Source: Methylococcales bacterium (GTDB lineage: Bacteria; Pseudomonadota; Gammaproteobacteria; Methylococcales; UBA1147). Taken from it: a stretch of 8,897 nt of DNA. A program made the translations under genes and the position numbers. Below are positions 1 through 6,437 of this stretch, piece after piece; positions within the stretch are counted from its first letter, which is position 1, and every line of letters begins with the position of its first letter. The notes under the pieces were generated by a model. The model was not told the origin of the DNA. It saw nothing but the letters and a program-made list of their open reading frames with translations, and did no database searches. Location: NCBI GenBank assembly GCA_024958995.1, contig JANXGZ010000061.1, forward strand, positions 1 to 8,897. The letters are read 5' to 3'.

Positions 1-527
1 TGATTTTCGATGAGCCATTCACTTACCTGGATTCCTCAGCCATAAGGATCACCGAAAAATTGATCTCCTGGTTCGTAGAGGAAAAAGGCGGAACCGTCGT
101 TCTCAGTACCCATGACCGCTTGCATGGGGTGGCGATTTCAGATCAGGTCGTGAACCTGCTTCATGGTGCCGTTGCAGAATTACCACTGGTCAACCTGTTT
201 CACGGGAAATACCGGGACGGCATGTTCAATACTGGACAGATCAAGATCGAGGTGCCAGAGGCGACAGTGAGTGCTCGCTACATTGCAGTCCACCCGAATG
301 AAATCGTTCTCTCGCTTCACCCGCTGGATTCAAGCATGCGGAACTGTTTCCAAGGGCGGGTCATGGCGATCGCCGAGTGCAAACACCAGATCCAGGTTCG
401 GGTTGTCGGAAAAGAGCGATTCGAAGTGTTGATTACACGGGAATCACTGGAACAACTCGAAATCGAAATCGGGTTGTCGCTGTGGGTGAATTTCAAATCC
501 ACCTCGATTAGTGTTCTTGACCAGTAA
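1..527 (+). CDS. ABC transporter ATP-binding protein, ModC-like, C-terminal part (5' truncated by window)
   Basis: The reading frame is open from base 3 and ends at TAA 525-527, leaving 174 residues. They begin inside the nucleotide-binding domain: the Walker B motif IFDEP is residues 1-5 with the D-loop LD at 9-10, and the switch histidine is H37 in LSTHD. Residues about 110-173 look like a TOBE/Mop oxyanion-binding domain (SSMRNCFQGRVMAI start, VLDQ end). In the ModC/TupC/WtpC families this arrangement marks the cytoplasmic ATPase of a molybdate or tungstate importer. The substrate is inferred from the Mop-like domain only. Walker A, the signature motif and any permease or binding-protein partners lie upstream of the window, so molybdate cannot be told from tungstate or another anion. 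A TTG at 60 is not the start, because the frame is open and conserved before it. Confidence 0.85.
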   Translation, partial: IFDEPFTYLDSSAIRITEKLISWFVEEKGGTVVLSTHDRLHGVAISDQVVNLLHGAVAELPLVNLFHGKYRDGMFNTGQIKIEVPEATVSARYIAVHPNEIVLSLHPLDSSMRNCFQGRVMAIAECKHQIQVRVVGKERFEVLITRESLEQLEIEIGLSLWVNFKSTSISVLDQ

Positions 528-797
528 TCGGTGGCACTCTGCCGGATCACTTGCAACCAAAGGCAGACTTCCGTTAAAACACGGCGGAAAGAGTCAATCT
601 AGAAGACCGAGGGATTTTTGTTGTCATCGTGAGGGTCGTCGGGTAGGTTTTTTGCTCACACTGTCATCCCTCATTTTCCGGTTCCTGGTATTGAATGGAC
701 TTCGATAGTCGGACTTTGTTCGAGACATTCTGTTTCAAATCCGGGTGGAGCCACTCAAGTTGTTGGTACACCCCCGTTCCCTGCATGGTAATGATTC
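528..797 (+). other. Intergenic region between the ModC-like gene and the CmoA-like gene
   Basis: No convincing gene is visible; the short open frame over 511-708 gives a low-complexity product with no family features. T-runs at about 615-619 and 649-654 are not preceded by a compact GC stem, so I do not call a terminator. A 7-bp inverted repeat (GAGGGAT 609-615, ATCCCTC 666-672) has a 50-base loop. A promoter for the 798 gene must lie here or further upstream, but no clear -35/-10 pair was found. Confidence 0.5.
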
Positions 798-1520
798 ATG
801 AAAAAGCACAAATCTGCCGATACTGGTGAAGGAATTTCAACCGAGCCTGCTGAGTGGTCATTTCGTGGCGATGTGCCAGAAGCCTTCACCGATCACATAT
901 CAAAATCTGTACCCTTGTATAACCAAGGCCACACCCTGGTAGTAGAACTTAGCGAATTCTTCGTTTGTCCGGACAGCGTAATCTACGATCTTGGCTGCTC
1001 CACTGGAAACCTGACGACCAGGCTTGCCGATCGTCATCGTGACAAGGGAGTCGAAGTGGTCGGCATCGACATAGAACCTGCAATGGTAGAAAAGGCCGGA
1101 CGAGACAACCGGCGGGAGAACATCATCTACAAAGAAACTGATCTATTGACCGCAGAAATTCAAAAAACCGATTTTATAACAGCGTATTACACGATACAGT
1201 TTACGCCGCCGAGGGTTCGGCAACTGATCTTCGACAAACTGTTCAACTCGTTGAACTGGGGGGGTGCCTTGGTTGTATTTGAAAAGGTCAGAGCACCCGA
1301 TGCTCGATTTCAGGACTACATGACACAGTTGTATAACGAATACAAAATCAGCATGGGATACAGCGAGCAAAATATAATTGCCAAATCTCGAAGCTTGAAA
1401 CGGGTACTGGAACCTTATTCGACGGAAGCAAATTATGCGATGATGCAACGCGCGGGGTTTACTGACATCATGACGGTGCAGAAATATATATGCTTTGAAG
1501 GCATCCTGGCCATTAAATGA
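798..1520 (+). CDS. CmoA-like class I SAM-dependent methyltransferase-fold protein
   Basis: 240 aa, close to the ~247 aa of Escherichia coli CmoA, which makes carboxy-S-adenosyl-methionine for the cmo5U modification of tRNA wobble uridine. SAM-binding motif I is VIYDLGCSTG (61-70) and the acidic motif II loop is GIDIEPAM (89-96). CmoA-like signatures are W20-F22, the SVPLY segment (37-41), TIQF (132-135), WGGALVVFEK (154-163) and GYSE (187-190). Aligned on GYSE, the Arg that I recall contacting the carboxyl of carboxy-SAM (E. coli R199) falls on S197, with R198 next to it, so this may be a CmoA paralogue rather than an orthologue. No cmoB is in the window. No good Shine-Dalgarno precedes ATG 798; the ATGs at 785 and 791 are in another frame and run into an early stop. 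The gene is convergent with nrdB. The fold assignment is firm, the exact reaction is not. Confidence 0.8.
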   Translation: MKKHKSADTGEGISTEPAEWSFRGDVPEAFTDHISKSVPLYNQGHTLVVELSEFFVCPDSVIYDLGCSTGNLTTRLADRHRDKGVEVVGIDIEPAMVEKAGRDNRRENIIYKETDLLTAEIQKTDFITAYYTIQFTPPRVRQLIFDKLFNSLNWGGALVVFEKVRAPDARFQDYMTQLYNEYKISMGYSEQNIIAKSRSLKRVLEPYSTEANYAMMQRAGFTDIMTVQKYICFEGILAIK

Positions 1521-1630
1521 GGCATGAAAGCAAATGCCAGTGCTGTTCTCGATGCATGCAATTAGTTCATGCCGAATGATTAGCGGATATCCATGAGTGG
1601 ATGATTCTCGTTCTGTTGCTGACCAGGTGC

Positions 1631-1657
1631 AAAAAAAGCGGGCCACAAGGACCCGCT
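1631..1657 (-). terminator. Rho-independent terminator of the nrd operon
   Basis: Read on the - strand the sequence is AGCGGGTCC, TTGT, GGCCCGCT, then a run of T. It forms a GC-rich stem of AGCGGG with CCCGCT, extended by two pairs past a one-base bulge, with a four-base loop and a T-tract at 1637-1631. It begins 17 bases past the nrdB stop codon. On the + strand no T-run follows the stem, so it should act mainly on nrdAB transcripts. Confidence 0.9.
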
Positions 1658-1673
1658 CAGGTCGCACCCCGCC

Positions 1674-2936
1674 CTAATCCCAATTTAATGCACCCCCTGT
1701 CTGGTATTCGGTCACACGAGTTTCAAAAAAGTTTTTCTCTTTCTTGAGATCGAGGATTTCACTCATCCAGGGGAATGGGTTGGTTGCTCCTGGAAACAGC
1801 TGGGAAAGGCCTATCTGGGAACAACGTCGGTTGGCAATGAAGTGAAGATATTCTTCGAACATCGGCGCATTCAACCCGAGGACACCTCGCTGCATGGTAT
1901 CTTTGGCATACTGGGTTTCAATCTCGACTGCTTCACGAATCATTTGGCTCATTTCGGTCTTGAATTCTTCGGTCCACAGGTGCGGATTCTCGAGTTTGAT
2001 TTGATTGATTACGTCGATCCCGAAATTCATGTGCATTGATTCGTCGCGCAGGATGTACTGGAACTGTTCGGCGGTGCCGGTCATCTTGTTACGCCGACCC
2101 ATGGACAGGATTTGAACGAACCCGACGTAAAAGAAAATGCCTTCGAACACTACGTAGAAAGCAATTAGTTCACGCAACAGTTTCTGATCATTTTCCGAAG
2201 TACCGGTATGGAAGTTAGGGTCGCTCAGACGCTTGGTGAAAGGTAGTGCCCATTCGGCCTTGCGAGCAACGGCTGGTACTTCACGGTACATGTTGAAAAT
2301 TTCACCCTCGTCCATCCCCAGCGACTCAATGACGTATTGGTAGGCATGCGTGTGTAACGCCTCTTCAAATGCTTGGCGAAGAAGGTACTGACGGCATTCC
2401 GGGTTGGTTATGTGACGATATACGGCAAGGACCAGGTTGTTCGCAACCAGCGAGTCTGCAGTTGCGAAAAACCCCAGGTTGCGCATGATAACCATGCGTT
2501 CGTCGTCGGTCAGCCCATTCGGACTCCGCCACAGTTCGATGTCGGCAGTCATGTTGATTTCCTGCGGCATCCAGTGATTGGCGCAGGCGTCCAGATATTT
2601 CTGCCATGCCCAGTCGTACTTAAACGGAACCAACTGATTCAGATCGGCGTGACAGTTGATGATCTTTTTGTCATCGACCCGGATGCGCGCTGCTCCCATT
2701 TCGATGTCTTCAAGGCCGACGTTCCCTTGGTCGTCGATATCCATGGGTGTAGCGAGGAAATCGGGTTCGGTCGGTTCCTGTTGCGCTAGGGATTCGAGAT
2801 GCATTGCGTCGGGCTGTACAACATTTTCCATCAGTGGAGGGCTATTCGTCTCCATGGTGTTAGCAACAATCACAGGATCCATTCCGTTGTCCTTCGTATT
2901 GCGTTGTACGCCCAGTGGATCATCCCAATCTAGCAT
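1674..2936 (-). CDS. nrdB: Ribonucleoside-diphosphate reductase class Ia, beta (radical) subunit
   Basis: 420 aa. The R2 subunit houses the dimetal-tyrosyl radical cofactor that starts reduction of ribonucleoside diphosphates by NrdA. All six metal ligands are present with E. coli spacing: D161, E192, H195, E265, E299, H302. The radical tyrosine is Y199 in EALHTHAY. The C-terminal tail (EYQTGGALNWD, with Y411) is the NrdA-docking and radical-transfer segment. The core closely resembles P. aeruginosa NrdB. The related Chlamydia class Ic protein has Glu at the first ligand and Phe at the radical site, whereas this one has Asp and Tyr, so an iron-tyrosyl enzyme is expected. Residues 1 to ~85 are an acidic, low-complexity extension usual in this group. 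The ATG at 2936 is preceded by AGGAG, and nrdA lies 59 bases upstream in the same operon. Confidence 0.97.
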   Translation of the reverse strand: MLDWDDPLGVQRNTKDNGMDPVIVANTMETNSPPLMENVVQPDAMHLESLAQQEPTEPDFLATPMDIDDQGNVGLEDIEMGAARIRVDDKKIINCHADLNQLVPFKYDWAWQKYLDACANHWMPQEINMTADIELWRSPNGLTDDERMVIMRNLGFFATADSLVANNLVLAVYRHITNPECRQYLLRQAFEEALHTHAYQYVIESLGMDEGEIFNMYREVPAVARKAEWALPFTKRLSDPNFHTGTSENDQKLLRELIAFYVVFEGIFFYVGFVQILSMGRRNKMTGTAEQFQYILRDESMHMNFGIDVINQIKLENPHLWTEEFKTEMSQMIREAVEIETQYAKDTMQRGVLGLNAPMFEEYLHFIANRRCSQIGLSQLFPGATNPFPWMSEILDLKKEKNFFETRVTEYQTGGALNWD

Positions 2937-2945
2937 TTATTTTTT

Positions 2946-2950
2946 CTCCT
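2946..2950 (-). promoter_or_regulatory. Ribosome binding site of nrdB
   Basis: AGGAG on the - strand, nine bases before the ATG at 2936. It supports the long N-terminal form of NrdB. The 59-base nrdA-nrdB gap shows no separate promoter or terminator. Confidence 0.75.
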
Positions 2951-2995
2951 AATTCTAATGAACTGAAACGCGGGGGTTCTTCTGTTCGGCTACGG

Positions 2996-5863
2996 CTACT
3001 GGCAGGCGTCACAATCCGGATCCAGAATCGAACACAACTTTTGGGTTTCGTCCGTGGGATTGTTTTCCACGGCATTGAGTTTGCCGTCAGCCAAGGTGCT
3101 CTTTTCCACATGGGTGGCACCCATGCTTCTCAGGTAATAAGTTGTTTTAAGGCCCCGGATCCAGGCCAGTTTGTACAGCGTATCCAGCTTCTTGCCATCC
3201 GGGTGGGATATGTAAAGATTCAGGGACTGTCCTTGGTCGATCCATTTCTGGCGTCGGGATGCGGCTTCGACCAGCCAGCGTGCGTCAACTTCGAAGGCCG
3301 TGGAGTAAAGTTCTTTCAGTTTGTCTGGAATCCGGTCCACGTTCCGTACGCTACCGTCGTAGTACTTGAGATCGTTGATCATGACCTCGTCCCACAGTCC
3401 GAGCTGTTTCAGTTCGGCCACCAGGTAGGGGTTGATGACCGTGAACTCGCCGGACAGATTGGATTTCACGAAAAGGTTTTGATAAGTGGGCTCGATTGAC
3501 TGGGATACCCCGCAGATATTTGAAATCGTCGCAGTCGGGGCAATGGCCATCGTATTCGAGTTGCGCAAACCGGTGCTCCGAATCTGGTTTCTCAGACTGT
3601 TCCAGTCCAGTCTTTCGGTCCGGTCGACCTGCAGGTATCCGTCCCGGTTTTCTTCCAGACGAGAAAGTGAATCAATCGGCAGAATACCCTGGCTCCACAA
3701 AGAGCCATCGAACGTGGAGTAGCTGCCACGTTCGATGGCGAGATCGGCGGAGGCCTTTATTGCGAAGTAACTAACCGCTTCCATGGTGCTGTCAGCAAAC
3801 TCGACGGCTTCTTCGGACGCGTAAGGTACCTTGATCTTGTACAACGAGTCTTGAAAGCCCATCAATCCCAGTCCGATTGGACGATGCCGGAGGTTGGAAT
3901 GGCGTGCTTGTGGAACACTGTAATAGTTGTAATCGATCACATTGTCGAGCATGCGGATCGCGGTTGACACGGTTGTCTTGAGCTTTTCGATATCAAGACC
4001 CTGATCGTTGACATGGGCGGCCAGGTTGACCGAACCGAGGTTGCATACGGCGATTTCGCTATCGGAGGTGTTCAGGGTAATTTCGGTACATAGATTCGAA
4101 CTGTGGACGACCCCGCAGTGCTGTTGTGGTGATCGAAGGTTGCAGGGATCCTTGAAGGTCAGCCAGGGATGCCCCGTTTCAAATAGCATAGAGAGCATCT
4201 TTCGCCACAGTGAAAGTGCTGGCAGGCGTTTGAAATGAGTGATCTCTCCCCGATCTGCTTTTTCCTCGCAGGCCTTGTAGGCTTTTTCAAAGGCCTTTCC
4301 GTACAGGTCGTGCAGTTCACTTACATCGTTCGGCGAAAACAGCGTCCATTCGCCTTCCTCAGCGACCCGTTTCATGAACAAGTCCGGAATCCAGTTGGCC
4401 GTGTTCATGTCGTGTGTACGGCGTCGGTCGTCCCCGGTATTTTTCCGCAACTCGAGGAACTCTTCGATATCCAGATGCCAGGTTTCCAGGTAGGCACACA
4501 TTGCGCCTTTTCGCTTGCCGCCCTGGTTAACCGCAACCGCTGTATCGTTGGCCACCTTGAGAAAGGGGACGACACCCTGCGACTTGCCGTTGGTGCCCTT
4601 GATGTGGGAGCCGAGTGCTCGCACCCGGCTCCAGTCATTGCCAAGGCCGCCGGCGTACTTTGACAACATTGCGTCGTCCTTGATGGAAGAAAAAATTCCG
4701 TTCAGGTCGTCGGGTACCGTTGTCAGATAACAGGAAGACAGTTGCGGACGCAGGGTTCCCGCGTTGAATAGGGTCGGCGTCGAGCTCATGAAATCGAAAT
4801 TAGACAGCAGATTGTAGAATTCGATGGCCCGGTCATCGCGGTCGATTTCATTGATTGCGAGCCCCATGGCGACACGCATAAAAAAGGCCTGGGGTAATTC
4901 GAAACGGGTTCCCTTGCTGTGAATGAAGTAGCGGTCGTAGAGGGTTTGCAGGCCAAGATAGGTAAACTGGAGGTCGCGTCCAGGCACCAGTGCCTTGCCG
5001 AGTTTTTCAAGGTCGAATTGTTCGAGCGCTTTGTCCAGCAACTCGAGTTCGGCACCACGATGGAGATAATCGGCAAAGTAGTCGCCGTAACGCCCGGTCA
5101 TTTCGGCCTGCGATGCATTGGTTCGCGTACCGTCAAGAAAGGTCAGGGCTTCGGAGCGCATACTTTCGAGGAGAAGGCGCGCCGTAACGTATGAATAGTT
5201 GGGTTCTTTTTCAATCTGGGTCCTGGCACTCATGATCAGCGCGGGGGCCACGTCCTTCTCCAACACCCCGTCAAAGAGGTTGCGACACGTTTCTTTCAGA
5301 ATCAATGCTCCATCGACATCCGGCAGGCCACTGCAGGCTTCTTCAAGGGTCTCGACCATTCGAATTGAATCCAGTGGCGCCCGGGTTCCGTCCTCAAGAA
5401 CAACATGCACATCGGGTTTCCGATCCGTCGCCGTGACGGCTTTCTTTTCTGCACGTTTGCGGTTGTGTTCTTCGCGGTACAGGACGTAGGCGCGGGCTAC
5501 CTTGTGGTGACTGCTCCGCATCAATGCGAGTTCAACCTGATCCTGGATATCCTCTATATGAAGGGTGCCGCCGCCAGACATCCATCGGGTCAGGCCGTTA
5601 ACGACCTGCGTGGTCAGCATTTCGACCGCATCATGGATACGACTGCTGGCCGCCGCGTTCCCACCTTCCACCGCGAGAAACGCTTTGGTAATGGCTACCT
5701 TGATCTTGTCACTGTCAAAGGCTGTGACCTTGCCGTTACGGCGAATGACACGAACGTCGCCCGGTGCCACGGAGTTGATCTCCGGCGTTGGGACGGAAGT
5801 AGATGAAATAGATGGTGGTGTTGTCGTTTCGGGTCCGGCGGGGTCTATTTCCATTAACTTCAT
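2996..5863 (-). CDS. nrdA: Ribonucleoside-diphosphate reductase class Ia, alpha (catalytic) subunit with two ATP-cones
   Basis: 955 aa from the chosen ATG. It reduces NDPs to dNDPs in the cytosol together with NrdB. In order: an S/T/P-rich linker (1-35); ATP-cone 1 (about 37-130, with NGKVTAFDS at 43-51); a second, diverged cone-like domain (about 152-245); then the ten-stranded catalytic barrel. Catalytic residues by motif are C378 (SSCYL) and C607 (AVCNLGS) as the redox pair, C592 in NLCTE as the thiyl-radical site with N590 and E594, and Y909-Y910 for radical transfer. The tail CDACQ holds the shuttle cysteines C951 and C954. The frame stays open upstream to an ATG at 5956, but that extra stretch is out-of-frame reading of the leader ORF. 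ATG 5863 has AGGAG six bases before it. The two-cone layout matches P. aeruginosa NrdA, where the first cone is the nucleotide-binding allosteric site. Confidence 0.97.
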   Translation of the reverse strand: MKLMEIDPAGPETTTPPSISSTSVPTPEINSVAPGDVRVIRRNGKVTAFDSDKIKVAITKAFLAVEGGNAAASSRIHDAVEMLTTQVVNGLTRWMSGGGTLHIEDIQDQVELALMRSSHHKVARAYVLYREEHNRKRAEKKAVTATDRKPDVHVVLEDGTRAPLDSIRMVETLEEACSGLPDVDGALILKETCRNLFDGVLEKDVAPALIMSARTQIEKEPNYSYVTARLLLESMRSEALTFLDGTRTNASQAEMTGRYGDYFADYLHRGAELELLDKALEQFDLEKLGKALVPGRDLQFTYLGLQTLYDRYFIHSKGTRFELPQAFFMRVAMGLAINEIDRDDRAIEFYNLLSNFDFMSSTPTLFNAGTLRPQLSSCYLTTVPDDLNGIFSSIKDDAMLSKYAGGLGNDWSRVRALGSHIKGTNGKSQGVVPFLKVANDTAVAVNQGGKRKGAMCAYLETWHLDIEEFLELRKNTGDDRRRTHDMNTANWIPDLFMKRVAEEGEWTLFSPNDVSELHDLYGKAFEKAYKACEEKADRGEITHFKRLPALSLWRKMLSMLFETGHPWLTFKDPCNLRSPQQHCGVVHSSNLCTEITLNTSDSEIAVCNLGSVNLAAHVNDQGLDIEKLKTTVSTAIRMLDNVIDYNYYSVPQARHSNLRHRPIGLGLMGFQDSLYKIKVPYASEEAVEFADSTMEAVSYFAIKASADLAIERGSYSTFDGSLWSQGILPIDSLSRLEENRDGYLQVDRTERLDWNSLRNQIRSTGLRNSNTMAIAPTATISNICGVSQSIEPTYQNLFVKSNLSGEFTVINPYLVAELKQLGLWDEVMINDLKYYDGSVRNVDRIPDKLKELYSTAFEVDARWLVEAASRRQKWIDQGQSLNLYISHPDGKKLDTLYKLAWIRGLKTTYYLRSMGATHVEKSTLADGKLNAVENNPTDETQKLCSILDPDCDACQ

Positions 5864-5874
5864 TAACGTCTCCT
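5861..5874 (-). promoter_or_regulatory. nrdA ribosome binding site and TAATG stop/start overlap
   Basis: AGGAG (5874-5870) lies inside the last codons of the upstream leader ORF. The stop TAA (5865-5863) and the nrdA ATG (5863-5861) share one base. Such overlaps commonly couple translation, so ribosomes ending the leader can restart on nrdA. This site decides the nrdA start at 5863 rather than 5956. Confidence 0.85.
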
Positions 5875-6102
5875 GTTTTCGGTTGTCTCGAGGGTTTGGC
5901 TGCTGGCGGCGGCACTTTCTACATTTACGGCATGAAAGGCACTGTTTATGGCGCAACTGATGGTCTTGCTGTCAAAGGCCGTTACTTTTCCGTTGGGAAG
6001 GGTAATCCGAATTTCCCGGGACGGCGCGGAACCCTCTTCCGAGGCGGGAATTGACTCGGATGTCACCGACAAGGCAAAGGTTCCAGTGGAGTTTTCTCCC
6101 AT
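5863..6102 (-). CDS. nrdA leader ORF encoding a truncated extra ATP-cone
   Basis: 79 aa. Residues 1-29 are an S/T/E-rich linker like the NrdA N-terminus. Residues 30-68 align without gaps to NrdA 36-74, with 22 of 39 identical, including NGKVTAFDS (37-45) and AAASS (64-68). The similarity then stops and the protein ends ETTENRRR. Only the first half of an ATP-cone (~90 aa) is therefore present, so independent nucleotide binding is unlikely. Thirteen of the 22 shared codons differ only at the third base, showing that it evolved as coding sequence after duplication. The start is well supported: GAGGGG sits six bases upstream, and this is the first gene after the nrd promoter. It could be the remnant of a three-cone NrdA cut off by a deletion, or a kept leader peptide coupled to nrdA. 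Its function is unknown; that it is translated is inferred. Confidence 0.7.
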   Translation of the reverse strand: MGENSTGTFALSVTSESIPASEEGSAPSREIRITLPNGKVTAFDSKTISCAINSAFHAVNVESAAASSQTLETTENRRR

Positions 6103-6108
6103 TAGTTT

Positions 6109-6114
6109 CCCCTC
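6109..6114 (-). promoter_or_regulatory. Strong ribosome binding site of the nrdA leader ORF
   Basis: GAGGGG followed by AAACTA and then the ATG at 6102. The match and spacing are good and no other start uses it, which supports real translation of the leader ORF. Confidence 0.75.
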
Positions 6115-6164
6115 AATATAACGGGCTTAGCTACACCATCAATTCTTTTAAATTAGGCTGACTG

Positions 6165-6180
6165 GCACTATAAACTGTGC
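6165..6180 (-). promoter_or_regulatory. NrdR box, promoter-proximal
   Basis: The 16-mer reads GCACTATAAACTGTGC on the + strand. It matches the known NrdR-box pattern acaCwATATatwGtgt at most positions, including both CAC/GTG arms. It covers the -10 element, so bound NrdR (itself an ATP-cone repressor sensing ATP/dATP) should block RNA polymerase. Confidence 0.85.
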
Positions 6181-6196
6181 CTTGAAATCAAGTCAA
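6167..6196 (-). promoter_or_regulatory. Sigma-70-type promoter of the nrd operon
   Basis: On the - strand, TTGACT (-35, 6196-6191) and TATAGT (-10, 6172-6167) are separated by 18 bases. The predicted transcript starts near 6160, giving a leader of about 58 bases before the first ORF. The flanking NrdR boxes fit this position. Confidence 0.75.
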
Positions 6197-6212
6197 GTAC
6201 AATATGCTGTGT
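6197..6212 (-). promoter_or_regulatory. NrdR box, promoter-distal
   Basis: The 16-mer reads GTACAATATGCTGTGT on the + strand and abuts the upstream edge of the -35. Its start is 32 bp from that of the other box, about three helical turns, which is the usual arrangement for cooperative NrdR binding on one DNA face. Confidence 0.85.
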
Positions 6213-6229
6213 TTTAACGGTTGAAAGCT

Positions 6230-6238
6230 TGTGGATAT
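6230..6238 (-). promoter_or_regulatory. DnaA-box-like site 1
   Basis: On the - strand it reads ATATCCACA, one mismatch from the DnaA 9-mer TTATCCACA. It lies about 70 bp upstream of the predicted nrd start site. E. coli nrdAB also has tandem DnaA boxes upstream of its promoter. Confidence 0.65.
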
Positions 6239-6240
6239 CC

Positions 6241-6249
6241 TGTGCATAT
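6241..6249 (-). promoter_or_regulatory. DnaA-box-like site 2
   Basis: On the - strand it reads ATATGCACA, matching TTATNCACA at all but one position. It has the same orientation as site 1 and starts 11 bp from it, one helical turn, as a tandem pair. Confidence 0.6.
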
Positions 6250-6266
6250 TTCAACCTTGAACAACT

Positions 6267-6278
6267 TTTTTCGAAAAA
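6267..6278. repeat. AT-rich palindrome TTTTTCGAAAAA upstream of the nrd promoter
   Basis: A perfect 12-bp palindrome about 110 bp upstream of the predicted nrd start. It could be a bent A-tract or a binding site; no regulator is recognised. The T-run does not follow a GC stem, so it is not called a terminator. Confidence 0.35.
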
Positions 6279-6309
6279 TCAGTCGAAGGGGAGCTTTTCT
6301 AGTGTTCTA

Positions 6310-6345
6310 ACGTTGCGTCGGCAACGTACTATTCAATCTGAATAG
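6310..6345. repeat. Two adjacent perfect hairpins downstream of metA
   Basis: ACGTTGC-gtcg-GCAACGT (6310-6327) and CTATTCA-atc-TGAATAG (6329-6345), each with a 7-bp stem. They sit between the metA stop (6438) and the nrd promoter, so they may end or stabilise metA transcripts. Neither is followed by a T-tract on the - strand, so intrinsic termination is not shown. The surrounding 6250-6437 holds no gene that I can see. Confidence 0.45.
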
Positions 6346-6437
6346 CGCTTAAGACCACGTCGTGAGGTACCCTGACCTGATTCCGATGACCTAATTTAGG
6401 CGCCGTATCACGATTCGGGCAAGGCCTGGGATGGGAA

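Noticed and set aside
609..672. Terminator after the ModC-like gene (T-runs and GAGGGAT/ATCCCTC repeat)
   Set aside because: The loop is 50 bases and no compact GC stem precedes either T-run.
511..708. 65-codon + strand ORF after the ModC-like gene
   Set aside because: It overlaps the end of a real gene, has no clear ribosome site, and its Arg/Ser-rich product has no family features.
1143..1667. 174-codon - strand ORF opposite the CmoA-like gene
   Set aside because: It is a shadow of the CmoA-like frame and carries no recognisable motif.
5861..5882. Programmed -1 frameshift fusing the leader half-cone to NrdA
   Set aside because: The frames differ by one base and GAAAAC precedes the AGGAG, but there is no true slippery heptamer and no clear downstream structure. 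Stop/start coupling explains the layout more simply.
5864..5956. Upstream extension of nrdA to the ATG at 5956 (31 extra residues, Cys/Arg-rich)
   Set aside because: It is the leader ORF read in another frame. ATG 5863 has a well-spaced AGGAG and matches the expected NrdA N-terminus.
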